Source: Nocardioides sp. BGMRC 2183 (GTDB lineage: Bacteria; Actinomycetota; Actinomycetes; Propionibacteriales; Nocardioidaceae). Taken from it: a stretch of DNA of 64,000 nt. The stretch spans positions 1 through 64,000 of the forward strand of contig VSSA01000023.1 in NCBI GenBank assembly GCA_008123405.1. The letters are read 5' to 3'. The position numbers and the translations under genes are program-made. Positions 1-8,794 of this stretch are shown here, piece by piece. The notes under the pieces were generated by a model. It worked only from the letters and a program-made list of their open reading frames with translations. It was not told the origin of the DNA and ran no database searches. Each line of letters opens with the position of its first letter. Positions within the stretch are counted from its first letter, which is position 1.

Positions 1-7
1 ACGATCG

Positions 8-223
8 TCACCACGAAGTACTTCCGCGGCGCGGTGGGCACCCCGCAGCGCGAGACCAGCCGGTGGCCGCCGGCGGTGCGATCGGGTCGGTGAGCGGATC
101 GGGCTCCTGGCCGGACCGCGCGGCCGAGAGTTGCCGGCGGGCGAACTCCTCGAGCTCGTCGGGGGTGTACAGACGGTCCGAGGTCTCCTCCGGGCCGTCG
201 CTGTCGATGGACGAGTCGCTCAT
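8..223 (-). CDS. small hypothetical protein, probably frameshifted
   Basis: A 71-residue acidic ORF starts at the ATG at 223; a GGAGG-type ribosome site lies 6-7 bases upstream and favours this ATG over the GTG at 229. No family is recognised. The N-terminal half has high GC at codon third positions. From about position 80 towards the window edge, third-position GC drops in this frame and becomes nearly complete in another minus-strand frame, which reads through the edge as plausible protein (RLVSRCGVPTAPRKYF). No start codon is seen for that frame nearby. The simplest reading is one gene broken by a frameshift or sequencing error, continuing outside the window; two unrelated ORFs are less likely. 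Confidence 0.45.
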   Translation of the reverse strand: MSDSSIDSDGPEETSDRLYTPDELEEFARRQLSAARSGQEPDPLTDPIAPPAATGWSRAAGCPPRRGSTSW

Positions 224-262
224 GGGCACACCTCCGAGATAGGGCTACCGACGGGCGTCAAC

Positions 263-1651
263 CTACCCGAGGGCGGCGAGCGCGGACTCGATCGCCCGAT
301 GGAAGGTCGGGTAGGCGAAGTGCATCGTGCGCAGCGTGGCGATCGGGGTCTGCGCGTGCACGGCCGCAGCAAGCAGCCCGATCATCTCCCCGCCACTCGG
401 TCCGACCGTGGTTGCGCCCACCAGGACACCTCGGTCGAGGTCGGCGACGACCTTCACCACACCGCTGTTCGCGGTGCCGTCCGGCCCCGGACCGTGCAGG
501 AACCCCCGCGAGGAGGCCGCCAGGTCGGTGACCCCGATGCCGATCCGCGTACCGCTCTCCCGGGCCTGATGCTCGGTGACACCGACCGCGCCCACCTCGG
601 GGTCGGTGAAGGTCACCCGGCTGACCGCTCGGTAGTCGGCGGCCGGACCGTCCTGACCGAGCAGGTCGCGCAGCGCGACGTCAGCCTGGTACATGGACAT
701 GTGGGTGAAGGCGCCCTTCCCGGTGATGTCGCCGATCGCCCAGAGTCGCTCGCCGGCGCGCATCCGGTCATCCACCTCGATGAACCGCACCGACGGGTCG
801 AGACCGACCGTCTCGAGGCCGATGTCGGAGAGGTTGCTGCGTCGCCCGGCCGCCACCAGCAGGGCGTCGCTGCCGACGTCGTCGCCGCCCATCCGGAGGG
901 TGAACCGTCCCCCCGCGTGGTCGACCCGCTCTGCGGCGACGTCCTCGAGGACCGTGATGCCCTCGGCGCGTAGCGCCCGTCGTACCACGTCGGCGGCCTG
1001 GGGCTCCTCGGGACCGAGGATCCGCGGACCCGCCTCGACCACGGTGACCTCCACGCCGAAACGGGCGAACGCCTGAGCCAACTCCAGCCCGATCGCACCG
1101 CCACCGACCACGGTCAGGCTGCCGGGCAGCTCGGTGACGCGCATCGCCTCCCGATTGGTCCAGTACGGCGTCGCGGCCAGGCCATCGATCGGCGGCACGG
1201 CGGGCTCGGTGCCGGTGTTGAGGACCACTCCGCGGCGTGCTGTCAGACGGCGCGGGCCAGCGGCGGTCTCGACGCTCACCTGCCCCGGGCCGGTGAGCCG
1301 TGCGGTGCCACGGACCAGCTCGGCCCCGGCGGCCTCGAGCCGCTGCACGGCGACGGTGTCGTCCCAGTCGGTGGTCGCCTCGTCGCGGATCCGACGCGCC
1401 ACCGGCTCCCAGGACGACTTCACCGTCGCGCTGCCGGCCAGGCCCTGGATCCGGTCGGCCTCGGCCAGGGTGCCGGCGGCGCGGATCATCATCTTCGACG
1501 GGATGCACCCGTAGTAGGGACACTCGCCGCCGACCAGGCGGCGTTCCACGCCGACCACCTCGAGGCCGGCACCGGCCAGCTCTGTCGCCAGATGCTCGCC
1601 ACCCGGTCCGAGACCGATCACGACGACGTCCACGGTGCGATCCTGGGTCAT
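263..1651 (-). CDS. FAD-dependent pyridine nucleotide-disulfide oxidoreductase (Lpd/LpdA-like)
   Basis: The 462-residue protein has the fold order of the dihydrolipoamide dehydrogenase/mercuric reductase family. An N-terminal FAD site (VIGLGPGG, about 11-18) is followed by a redox pair CPYYGC (C44, C49), an NAD(P) site (VVGGGAIGLE), a second FAD motif (WAIGDITGKG) and a C-terminal dimerisation domain. In true disulfide reductases the C-terminus carries a His-Pro-Thr...Glu catalytic pair. Here that position reads HFAYPTFHRAIE (444-455), so Tyr447 replaces the usual His. The substrate is therefore unclear; a quinone or dye reductase like mycobacterial LpdA is possible. It starts at an ATG downstream of nusB and is not part of a recognisable 2-oxoacid dehydrogenase operon. 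Confidence 0.85.
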   Translation of the reverse strand: MTQDRTVDVVVIGLGPGGEHLATELAGAGLEVVGVERRLVGGECPYYGCIPSKMMIRAAGTLAEADRIQGLAGSATVKSSWEPVARRIRDEATTDWDDTVAVQRLEAAGAELVRGTARLTGPGQVSVETAAGPRRLTARRGVVLNTGTEPAVPPIDGLAATPYWTNREAMRVTELPGSLTVVGGGAIGLELAQAFARFGVEVTVVEAGPRILGPEEPQAADVVRRALRAEGITVLEDVAAERVDHAGGRFTLRMGGDDVGSDALLVAAGRRSNLSDIGLETVGLDPSVRFIEVDDRMRAGERLWAIGDITGKGAFTHMSMYQADVALRDLLGQDGPAADYRAVSRVTFTDPEVGAVGVTEHQARESGTRIGIGVTDLAASSRGFLHGPGPDGTANSGVVKVVADLDRGVLVGATTVGPSGGEMIGLLAAAVHAQTPIATLRTMHFAYPTFHRAIESALAALG

Positions 1652-1680
1652 GCTCCCGACCCTAGGCCGCCAGACCAGCG

Positions 1681-2088
1681 TCAGACCAGGGAGTCCTTGT
1701 CGCGCTGGATGGCACCGAGCACGCCGTTGACGAAGGCCGGCGACTCGTCGGTGGAGAGGTCGCGGACCAGCCCCATCGCCTCGGAGACAGCCACCGCGTC
1801 GGGGACGTCGTCGGCATAGAGCAGCTCGTAGACGCCGAGGCGCAGCACGTTGCGGTCGACAGCCGGCATCCGCTCCAGGGACCAGCCTTGTGCGAAGTCC
1901 CGCAGCACCTCGTCGATCCGGGACTGGTTGTCGACCACACCGCGGACCAGCGCCCCGGTGTAGGGGTTGCTCGGTGGGTTGCCCTCGGCGATCGCCCGCT
2001 CCAGGCCGTCCACACCGGTCTCGCCACGCAGGTCCGCGGCGAAGAGGAGGTCCAGTGCGCGCTTGCGCGCCTTGGTCCGTGCGCTCAT
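1681..2088 (-). CDS. nusB: transcription antitermination protein NusB
   Basis: NusB (135 aa) binds boxA RNA together with NusE/S10 and promotes antitermination of rRNA operons. The sequence carries the typical all-helical NusB features: KRALDLLFAADLR near the N-terminus, then the LRLGVYELLY and FVNGVLGAI segments. The start ATG at 2088 overlaps the efp stop codon as TGATG, so translation is probably coupled to EF-P. A longer reading frame runs upstream through efp, but it is only antiparallel noise in another frame. The efp-nusB pairing is common in Actinobacteria. Confidence 0.96.
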   Translation of the reverse strand: MSARTKARKRALDLLFAADLRGETGVDGLERAIAEGNPPSNPYTGALVRGVVDNQSRIDEVLRDFAQGWSLERMPAVDRNVLRLGVYELLYADDVPDAVAVSEAMGLVRDLSTDESPAFVNGVLGAIQRDKDSLV

Positions 2089-2651
2089 CAGCCCTTCACG
2101 CGACCGAGGTAGGAGGAGTCGCGGGTGTCGACCTTGACCTTCTCGCCCTGCTCGACGAAGAGCGGCACCTGAATCTCGTGACCGGTCTCGAGGGTGGCCG
2201 GCTTGGTGCGGCCGGTGGCCGAGTCGCCGACCACGCCGGGCTCGGTGTAGGTGATCACGAGCTCGACCGAGGGCGGCAGCTCGATGAAGAGGATCCGGCC
2301 CTCGTTCATCGCCAGGATCGCCTCGGCGTTCTCCAGCAGGAAGTGCCGGGCGTCGCCGACGATGTCGGGGGTGACCTCGAACTGCTCGTAGGTCTCGGTG
2401 TCCATGAAGACGTAGTTGGTGCCGTCGTTGTACAGGTACTGGTAGCTGCGACGGTCGACGGTGGCGGTCTCCACCTTGGTGCCGGCGTTGAAGGTCTTGT
2501 CCACGTTCTTGCCGGACTCGACGTTCTTGATCTTGGTACGCACGAACGCAGGCCCCTTGCCCGGCTTCACGTGCTGGAACTCGACCACCTGCCAGAGCTG
2601 GCCGTCCAGCTTGAGCACCATGCCGTTCTTGAGGTCGTTCGTGGTTGCCAT
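2088..2651 (-). CDS. efp: translation elongation factor P
   Basis: EF-P (187 aa) binds between the ribosomal P and E sites and relieves stalling at polyproline stretches. All three domains are present: the KOW-like N-terminal domain and two OB folds, with the C-terminal signature [13 protein letters not shown]. The tip loop reads KPGKGPA with Lys32 at the apex. This is the actinobacterial loop type reported to work with an unmodified lysine, and no epmA/epmB-like gene is nearby, which agrees. The ATG at 2651 is 115 bases after the aroQ stop, and the gap holds a TTGACA-like element, so efp-nusB may have its own promoter. Confidence 0.98.
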   Translation of the reverse strand: MATTNDLKNGMVLKLDGQLWQVVEFQHVKPGKGPAFVRTKIKNVESGKNVDKTFNAGTKVETATVDRRSYQYLYNDGTNYVFMDTETYEQFEVTPDIVGDARHFLLENAEAILAMNEGRILFIELPPSVELVITYTEPGVVGDSATGRTKPATLETGHEIQVPLFVEQGEKVKVDTRDSSYLGRVKG

Positions 2652-2766
2652 GCGTCCGTCTTCTCCGATGCGAGGTGAGCCAGGTGCGAGTCACCTGGAT
2701 GGATTGTCAACGTGGTACCGCGGGCCGCTGGACGGATGGAGCACGCGTCCGGGCCGACGGGAGAGT
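2652..2766 (-). promoter_or_regulatory. aroQ-efp intergenic region: -35-like element and hairpin
   Basis: On the minus strand an exact TTGACA lies at 2710-2705, but no convincing -10 hexamer sits 16-19 bases downstream. A perfect 7-bp inverted repeat (CCAGGTG/CACCTGG, 2680-2686 and 2692-2698, 5-base loop) lies between it and the efp start. It could be a weak hairpin terminator of the aro operon or part of the efp leader. Confidence 0.35.
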
Positions 2767-3216
2767 CTAGTGGGCGGGTGCGCCCGCGATGAATTCCAGC
2801 GCCTGCCGGTAGCCGTCGATGCCCTGCCCGCTGATCGTGGTCGCGGCGTACGGCTCGACGTAGGAGGTGTGCCGGAACTGCTCGGGCCGCTGCTTGGGCT
2901 CGGAGATGTGCACCTCGACCAGCGGCGCCACCAGTTGGGCGCAGGCGTCGTAGAGGGCGAGGGAGTAGTGGGTCCACGCGGCAGCGTTGAGCACCACCGG
3001 CGTCTCCTCGTCCGCGGCGGTGTTGAGCCAGTCGAGCAGCACACCCTCGTGGTTGGTCTGCCGCACCTCGACCTCGAGACCGTGCGCGCTCCCCCACTCG
3101 CGGCAGAGCGCGGCCAGCTCCTCGTGGGTGGTGGCGCCGTAGATCTCCGGCTGGCGGCGGCCCAGACGCCCCAGGTTGGGTCCGTTGAGCACCAGCACCC
3201 GACGGTCGGCGCTCAC
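2767..3216 (-). CDS. aroQ: 3-dehydroquinate dehydratase, type II
   Basis: The enzyme dehydrates 3-dehydroquinate to 3-dehydroshikimate, the third step of the shikimate pathway. Its 149 residues are typical of the small dodecameric type II class. The N-terminal LVLNGPNLGRLGRRQPEIYG motif contains the catalytic Tyr and Arg lid residues, and the VLNAAAWTHYS and VEVHISEP segments match the substrate-binding parts of the family. It starts with GTG at 3216, overlapping the aroB stop as GTGA, so aroB and aroQ are coupled. Confidence 0.97.
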   Translation of the reverse strand: MSADRRVLVLNGPNLGRLGRRQPEIYGATTHEELAALCREWGSAHGLEVEVRQTNHEGVLLDWLNTAADEETPVVLNAAAWTHYSLALYDACAQLVAPLVEVHISEPKQRPEQFRHTSYVEPYAATTISGQGIDGYRQALEFIAGAPAH

Positions 3217-4325
3217 CGCGCCAGCACCGCCTCGAACGCGGAGCGCAGGTCGTCCTCGCTCGGACCGGCCAACGACACCGGCGAGGCCAGCCGGTCGAGC
3301 ACGACGAAGCGGATCAACGACCCGCGCGCCTTCTTGTCCACCCGCATCGCGGCCAGCAGTTGCTCGAAGCTCGCGCTGCCGTCGTACGACGTGGGCAGAC
3401 CGACCCGGTCCAACACGGCGCGGTGGCGCTCCACGAGCGCTGCGTCCAGGCCGCCGGTACGCCGGGCGAGCTCGGCCACGTAGACACAGCCGATCGCCAC
3501 CGCCTCACCGTGTCGGATGCTGTATCCGCTGGCCCGCTCGATCGCGTGCGCCAGGGTGTGTCCGTAGTTGAGCGCCTCCCGACCGGGGTGACCGGTGGTG
3601 GTGGTGCCGACCTTCTCCTCGAGGTCGCCGGCGACGACCTCGGCCTTGACCCGGATGCCGCGCTCGATGAGCTCGGCCAGCACCGGGGAGTCGGCGGTGA
3701 GGGTGGACGGGTCGGTCTCCTCGACGAGGCGGAGGATCTCGGGGTCGGCGATGAAGCCGCACTTGATCACCTCGGCCAGGCCGGAGACCAGGTCGGGCCG
3801 GGGCAGCGAGGCGAGCAACGCGAGGTCGCAGAGCACACCGGCCGGCTCGTGGAACGCGCCGACGAGGTTCTTCCCGGCGTCGGTGTTGATCCCGGTCTTG
3901 CCGCCGACGGCGGCGTCCACCATGCCGAGCACAGTGGTCGGCACGTGGACCACCGCGACGCCGCGCAGCCAGGTGGCGGCGACGAATCCACCGAGGTCGG
4001 AGGTGGTGCCGCCACCGAGGGTCACCACGGCGTCGGAGCGGGTGAAGCCCTCCTCGCCGAGCGCGTCCCAGCAGGCAGATGCCACCTCGGCGGTCTTGGC
4101 CTCCTCGCCGTCGGGGACCTGGAGCACGACGACCTCGTAGTCGTCGAGCAGGTCGGCGAAGGGGTCCAGCAGGTCCTCGAGGGACTCGGGGCACACGATC
4201 GCGACCCGCTGCGCTCCGGCCGGGATCAGCCCGGGCAGCCGGTCGAGCACGTCGTGGCCGACGACCACGTCGTACGGCGCAGCGGTGCGCACCCGGATGC
4301 TGGTCGGTCCTGCGGCAGAGGTCAT
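3213..4325 (-). CDS. aroB: 3-dehydroquinate synthase
   Basis: AroB (370 aa) converts DAHP to 3-dehydroquinate using NAD+ and a divalent metal. Recognisable features are the NAD-binding loop GGGTTSDLGGFVAATWLRG, VPTTVLGMVDAAVGGKTGIN, and the metal-ligand region with GHTLAHAIE and HGEAVAIG. The ATG at 4325 overlaps the aroK stop (ATGA), which supports this start over an in-frame extension to 4403 that lies inside aroK. It belongs to the aroC-aroK-aroB-aroQ run. Confidence 0.98.
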   Translation of the reverse strand: MTSAAGPTSIRVRTAAPYDVVVGHDVLDRLPGLIPAGAQRVAIVCPESLEDLLDPFADLLDDYEVVVLQVPDGEEAKTAEVASACWDALGEEGFTRSDAVVTLGGGTTSDLGGFVAATWLRGVAVVHVPTTVLGMVDAAVGGKTGINTDAGKNLVGAFHEPAGVLCDLALLASLPRPDLVSGLAEVIKCGFIADPEILRLVEETDPSTLTADSPVLAELIERGIRVKAEVVAGDLEEKVGTTTTGHPGREALNYGHTLAHAIERASGYSIRHGEAVAIGCVYVAELARRTGGLDAALVERHRAVLDRVGLPTSYDGSASFEQLLAAMRVDKKARGSLIRFVVLDRLASPVSLAGPSEDDLRSAFEAVLAR

Positions 4326-4855
4326 CGGCTGATCAGCTCCTCGATCTCGGCGGCGACGGCCTCGGCGTCGCGGCCGTCGGTGTCGACGGTGTGGGAGGAG
4401 CACGCCTGGTAGATCGGGGTGCGCTCGTCCAGCAAAGCCTTGATCCGCCCGCGCACGTTGCCGAGCAGGAGCGGCCGCGAGGTGCCGAGTCCGACCCGCT
4501 TGACCGCGTCGGCGAGGCCGACGCGGAGGAAGACGACTGTGCCGCCGCCAGCCACATAGGTGGCGAGGCGGTCGCGGGTGCCGGGATCGAGGACGGCACC
4601 GCCGCCCAGGGAGAGGGTGCCGGGGTGCTCGGTGAGCGCGGCGGCGACCGCCTCCCGTTCCAGCTCCCGGAATCGCGCCTCGCCCTCCTCGACGAAAAGG
4701 TCGGCGATGCTGCGACCGGAGCGCTCCTCGACGTCGGTGTCGGTGTCCCGCGGGGTGACACCGTGCCGCTGCGCGAGCAGCGCTCCCACGGTGGACTTGC
4801 CGGCACCCATCGGACCGATCAGGACGACGAGGGGGGCTGTGGCCGAGGCGCCCAC
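4322..4855 (-). CDS. aroK: shikimate kinase
   Basis: AroK (177 aa) phosphorylates shikimate at the 3-OH. The P-loop GPMGAGKST spans residues 14-22, followed by the shikimate-binding DTDTDVEERSGRSIADLF segment, FRELE, and GGGAV before the LID. The GTG start at 4855 comes one base after the aroC stop; no better ATG precedes the P-loop. It overlaps aroB by 4 bases. Confidence 0.97.
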   Translation of the reverse strand: MGASATAPLVVLIGPMGAGKSTVGALLAQRHGVTPRDTDTDVEERSGRSIADLFVEEGEARFRELEREAVAAALTEHPGTLSLGGGAVLDPGTRDRLATYVAGGGTVVFLRVGLADAVKRVGLGTSRPLLLGNVRGRIKALLDERTPIYQACSSHTVDTDGRDAEAVAAEIEELISR

Positions 4856-4856
4856 C

Positions 4857-6035
4857 TCAGCGGTACCTCAGCGTGTCCAGGTAGCTGTTGACGTTGCGCC
4901 GAACCTCGCTCAGCGCATCACCGCCGAACTTCTCGGTCACCGCGTCGGCCAGGACCAGGGCGACCATCGCCTCCGCCACGATGCCGGCCGCCGGGACGGC
5001 ACACACGTCGGAGCGCTGGTGGTGGGCGACTGCCTCCTCGCCGGTGGCCAGGTCGACGGTGCGCAGCGCCCGGGGCACGGTGGCGATCGGCTTCATCGCG
5101 GCGCGCACCCGCAGCACCTCGCCGGTGGTCATCCCGCCCTCGGTGCCGCCGGAACGTCCGGAGACCCGGCGGATGCCGTCGGGGGCGGACACGATCTCGT
5201 CGTGTGCCAGCGAGCCCGGCGTGGCTGCGAGCTCGAACCCGTCGCCGACCTCGACGCCCTTGATCGCCTGGATGCCCATCAGGGCGCCGGCCAGGCGAGC
5301 GTCCAGCCGTCGGTCCCAGTGGACGTGCGAGCCGAGGCCGGGCGGCAGCCCGTGCACCACGACCTCGACCACGCCGCCGAGGGTGTCGCCCTCCTTGTGG
5401 GCGACGTCGATCCGCTCCACCATCTGCTGGGAACCGTCGGCATCGAAGCAGCGCACCGGGTCGGCGTCGAGCGCCGCGACGTCCTCGATCCTCGGCAGTG
5501 CGCTCCCGGGGGTGCGCACCCCGCCGATCTCCAGCACGTGGGAGACGATCGTCGCGCCGGTGGCCTGAGCCAGGAAGTTGGAGGCCACCCGGCCGAGTGC
5601 CACTCGGGCGGCGGTCTCGCGCGCCGAGGCGCGCTCCAGGATCGGGCGAGCGTCGTCGAAGGCGTACTTCTGCATGCCGGCCAGGTCGGCGTGGCCGGGC
5701 CGAGGCCGGGTGAGCGGAGCGTTGCGGGCCATCGCCTCCAGCTCGACCGGGTCGACCGGGTCGGCGGCCATCACCTTCTCCCACTTGGGCCACTCGGTGT
5801 TGCCGACCTCGATCGCGACCGGCCCACCCTGGGTGCGTCCGTGCCGCACGCCCCCGATCACCCGCACCGCGTCCGCCTCGAACTTCATCCGGGCGCCGCG
5901 GCCGTAGCCCAACCGGCGGCGGGCCAGGGAGTCGGCGATGTCGTCGGTGGTGACCTCGACATGGGCCGGAAGCCCTTCGAGGATCGCGACGAGACTCGGT
6001 CCGTGGGACTCCCCCGCGGTCAACCAGCGCAACAT
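4857..6035 (-). CDS. aroC: chorismate synthase
   Basis: AroC (392 aa) is the FMN-dependent enzyme converting EPSP to chorismate, the last shikimate-pathway step. Signatures seen are [12 protein letters not shown] at the N-terminus, [27 protein letters not shown], and [15 protein letters not shown]. The ATG at 6035 gives the family's standard N-terminus and has GGGAGG about 9 bases upstream; a GTG two codons earlier would sit too close to the Shine-Dalgarno. It is followed after one base by aroK. Confidence 0.98.
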   Translation of the reverse strand: MLRWLTAGESHGPSLVAILEGLPAHVEVTTDDIADSLARRRLGYGRGARMKFEADAVRVIGGVRHGRTQGGPVAIEVGNTEWPKWEKVMAADPVDPVELEAMARNAPLTRPRPGHADLAGMQKYAFDDARPILERASARETAARVALGRVASNFLAQATGATIVSHVLEIGGVRTPGSALPRIEDVAALDADPVRCFDADGSQQMVERIDVAHKEGDTLGGVVEVVVHGLPPGLGSHVHWDRRLDARLAGALMGIQAIKGVEVGDGFELAATPGSLAHDEIVSAPDGIRRVSGRSGGTEGGMTTGEVLRVRAAMKPIATVPRALRTVDLATGEEAVAHHQRSDVCAVPAAGIVAEAMVALVLADAVTEKFGGDALSEVRRNVNSYLDTLRYR

Positions 6036-6080
6036 GGGCACGATCCTCCCACGCGGCGCGCGGGGATCTGCTGCGCGGTC

Positions 6081-6797
6081 TCAGAGCTCAGCCAGGACCT
6101 GGCCCGCGACCACCGCGACCACCGCGCCGACGAGCAGGAAAGGACCGAAGGGGACGTGCCGCCGGATGGTGTTGCCGGCGCGTCGCAACGGCACCAAGGC
6201 GAGCGCGCCGACCACCGCGGCGGCGAGGACGGAGAGCAGCAGGGTCGGCAAGCCGAACGGTCCCAGCGCGAGGCCCAGCAGCGCCCCCAACCGGACATCC
6301 CCGAAGGCCATCAGCCGTGGGCTCACCAGCCACAGCAGGCCGTAGTAGCCACCCACTGCGACGAACCCGAGGCCGGCCAGGCCGAGGACACGCCAATCGG
6401 ACCAGGCGACGGCAGCCACCGTCTGCAGCGTCACCACCAGCGCCGCGGTGGGCCAGATGATCCGGCTCGGCAGGAACCAGGTCACGTAGTCGACCACGGC
6501 CAGCGCGAGGCCAGGGAGCAGCAGCACCAGGAGCCAGGCCAGTGCCAGGCCCAGCCCGAGCATGGCACCCAGCGCGCCGCCCGCGACGGCGCCGGCGACA
6601 GCGCAGCCCGTGGCCAGTCCTCGCCGCCCGGCCAGCTCGACGTAGGGCACCTTCTCCGGGAAGTCGTCAGGATCCTCGTCCGGGTCCGGCGCCGGCTCGG
6701 GCAGTGCCCGGACCAGTGCCGGCACCGCGAGCCCGGACACCACACCCACGACCGCGCCCAGCACGGCCGCCACCAGGTGCCACTCGCTGCCGCCCAC
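6081..6797 (-). CDS. A24-family prepilin peptidase
   Basis: This polytopic membrane aspartyl protease cleaves and may methylate type IV prepilin-like leaders (tad/flp or com-type pili). About 238 residues with seven or so hydrophobic segments are predicted. The two catalytic aspartates of the family are visible in VVDYVTWFLP (about D103) and AFGDVRLG (about D167), the latter matching the usual GD motif. An acidic loop rich in Asp/Glu/Pro follows the first segment; the N-terminal cysteine-rich domain of PilD is absent, as in other short actinobacterial members. The GTG at 6797 has GAGGG about 5 bases upstream and lies just after aroE. No pilin genes are in view, and its place among aro genes is common in actinobacteria. 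Confidence 0.85.
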   Translation of the reverse strand: MGGSEWHLVAAVLGAVVGVVSGLAVPALVRALPEPAPDPDEDPDDFPEKVPYVELAGRRGLATGCAVAGAVAGGALGAMLGLGLALAWLLVLLLPGLALAVVDYVTWFLPSRIIWPTAALVVTLQTVAAVAWSDWRVLGLAGLGFVAVGGYYGLLWLVSPRLMAFGDVRLGALLGLALGPFGLPTLLLSVLAAAVVGALALVPLRRAGNTIRRHVPFGPFLLVGAVVAVVAGQVLAEL

Positions 6798-6810
6798 CGG
6801 CGCCCTCGGG

Positions 6811-7674
6811 CTAGTCCTGCGGCGGGCGGGAGGCCCGCTGCCGCAGGGCGGCCTCACCGGCGGCGCGCATCGCCGCCAGTGGACCCTGATATCCGGTGAA
6901 CAGCTCGAACTGCAGCACCGCCTGGTGCACCAACAGGTCCAGACCGGTGACCACCTGACCGCTGTGGGCCGCCGCCAACGGCGTCGGCCAGGGGTCGTAG
7001 ACGACCTCGAAGAGCACCGGGACCGGGGCGAACCTGGCCACCAGATCGGGCCCCTGTGCGGCCGCCGGCACGGTGGAGACGACGAGCTCCTCGTCGGTGG
7101 GGACGTGGTCGCCCAGGTCGACGGTCAGCACCTCGGGGCCGGCCGGGTGCCGACGGATCGCCGCCACCGTCTCCTCGGCACGTGCGGAGTCGCGCACTGC
7201 CACCGTGATCCGTTGCGCTCCGAGCTCGGCGAGCGCGAGTCCGGTCGAGGCGGCGGTGGCACCCCCGCCGAGCACCACGGCGGCGCTGATCGTCGCGTCG
7301 TAACGCTCCCGGATCGCCGCCACCGCGCCAGGCAGGTCGGTGTTGTCCGCATGCCAGGCACCGTCGCTCCCAGCGCGACGCACCAAGGTGTTCGCACCGC
7401 CGGCGAGCCGGGCCCGGTCGGTGGCGGTGGAGGCCAGGTCGAGTGCCTCCCGCTTCAGCGGAGCGGTGACCGACAGCCCGCGCCACTGCGGGCCGAGGCC
7501 GGCCACGTGGGCAGCCAGGCCGCCCGCAGTCACCCGCCTGGCGTCGTACGACGCGGGGAGGGTGAGCGCCGCGTAGCCGGCCCGGTGCAGGGCCGGCGAC
7601 AGCGAGTGCGCGATCGGGTCACCGACCACCCCGCAGCGCAGCGACTCCTGCGGTGCGGGCGGCTCAGCATTCAT
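6811..7674 (-). CDS. aroE: shikimate dehydrogenase (NADP+)
   Basis: AroE (287 aa) reduces 3-dehydroshikimate to shikimate. The substrate-binding N-terminus reads GDPIAHSLSPALHRAGY; the usual HN after SPxx is HR here. The catalytic Lys is in APLKREAL, GGANTLV and DNTDLPGAV follow, and the nucleotide site is VVLGGGATAASTGLAL. This start (ATG at 7674) overlaps mltG by 11 bases; a longer in-frame extension runs through mltG and is not real. A quinate/shikimate dehydrogenase role cannot be excluded, but the aro context favours AroE. Confidence 0.93.
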   Translation of the reverse strand: MNAEPPAPQESLRCGVVGDPIAHSLSPALHRAGYAALTLPASYDARRVTAGGLAAHVAGLGPQWRGLSVTAPLKREALDLASTATDRARLAGGANTLVRRAGSDGAWHADNTDLPGAVAAIRERYDATISAAVVLGGGATAASTGLALAELGAQRITVAVRDSARAEETVAAIRRHPAGPEVLTVDLGDHVPTDEELVVSTVPAAAQGPDLVARFAPVPVLFEVVYDPWPTPLAAAHSGQVVTGLDLLVHQAVLQFELFTGYQGPLAAMRAAGEAALRQRASRPPQD

Positions 7675-8794
7675 CGCTGTTCCGGCAGTACTCCTGCACC
7701 TTCGCGACGTTGGCCTGGTGGTCCTCGTAGTTGTCGGCGAAGAGGGTGCCGCCGTTCTCGAAGTCGGCGACGAAGTAGAGCCAGTCGCCGTCGGAGGGGT
7801 TGAGCGCGGCGTTGATCGTGGCCTCGCCCGGCGACCCGATCGGACCGGGCGGGAGGCCGGTGTGTCGGTAGGTGTTGTAGGGCGAGTCGCTGGCCCGCTC
7901 CTCGTCGGTGGTCCACACGTCGCCCTCGCGCTGGCTGGCGTAGGCAGCGGTGGAGTCCATCTGCAACGGCATGCCGTCATCGAGCCGGTTGTAGATGACC
8001 CGGGCGACCTTGCCGTAGTCCTCCTCACGGTTGACCTCGCGCTCGATGATGCTGGCGACGGTCATCACCTCGTGCACGCTCAGCCCCAGGCGGCGGGCGC
8101 CCTGGGCGATCTGGAGCTCCTTCTCGGTGGCCACGGTCTGGTCGACCATGGCGCTGAGCAGGCTGCGTGGAGTCGTGTCCGCGGTGATCTCGTAGGTGGC
8201 GGGGAAGAGGTAGCCCTCGGGGTTGCCGCCGGCCTCGGGCGGGAGGCCGATCTGGTCCGGGTCGTCGAGCAGGCGGGTGAGCTGCTTGGCGGTGAAGTCG
8301 GAGTTGTCGACGATCGCCTCGACGACCTGGCCGACCCGCGCACCCTCGGGGATCGTCACCGTGTTGCCGGCGCCGACGTTCGCGGGATCGGCGAGGTGGG
8401 CGACCGCGTCGGCGGCGCTCATCTTCTCCTTCATCACATACGAGCCGGCCTGGATCCCCTGGGCGTCGGGATTGCCCGACGCAGCGTCGACGAAGGCATC
8501 GGAGGAGGCGACGACATCGAGCTCGGCGAGCTCCTCGCCCATCGACGGGATCGACTGGCCGGGCTCGATGACGACGCTGACCTTGCCGGAGCCGGGGCCC
8601 GGGTAGTCCTCCGGAGCCGCGAACATCTCCTGGACCTGGTCGATGCCCTTGGGCACGAAGTAGGCCAGCAGCGCCGCGAAGATGACCGCCACCACGAGCA
8701 TGGGCAGGCAGCCGGAGCGCCGCTTCTTGCCGCGGCGGCGGCCGCCCTGGACGCGGTCGTCGGTCCGCTCCATCGGCAGGACCGGGTCAGTCAT
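7664..8794 (-). CDS. mltG: endolytic murein transglycosylase MltG (YceG-like)
   Basis: MltG cleaves nascent glycan strands at the outer face of the membrane and acts as a presumed terminator of peptidoglycan synthesis. The 376-residue protein has a basic cytoplasmic tail, one transmembrane segment (about 31-48), a LysM-like region and the YceG domain. The family's catalytic Glu lies in MTVASIIEREV (about residue 249). The IYNRL...LQMDSTAAYA and YNTYRHTGLPPGPIGSPG motifs are also conserved. ATG at 8794; it overlaps ruvX by 8 bases. The ruvX-mltG-aroE order is widely conserved. Confidence 0.96.
   Translation of the reverse strand: MTDPVLPMERTDDRVQGGRRRGKKRRSGCLPMLVVAVIFAALLAYFVPKGIDQVQEMFAAPEDYPGPGSGKVSVVIEPGQSIPSMGEELAELDVVASSDAFVDAASGNPDAQGIQAGSYVMKEKMSAADAVAHLADPANVGAGNTVTIPEGARVGQVVEAIVDNSDFTAKQLTRLLDDPDQIGLPPEAGGNPEGYLFPATYEITADTTPRSLLSAMVDQTVATEKELQIAQGARRLGLSVHEVMTVASIIEREVNREEDYGKVARVIYNRLDDGMPLQMDSTAAYASQREGDVWTTDEERASDSPYNTYRHTGLPPGPIGSPGEATINAALNPSDGDWLYFVADFENGGTLFADNYEDHQANVAKVQEYCRNSDEC

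Noticed and set aside
2711-2726. T-box-like GTGGTACCGCGG on the plus strand
   Set aside because: It faces away from all nearby genes, which are on the minus strand, and lacks the rest of a T-box leader.
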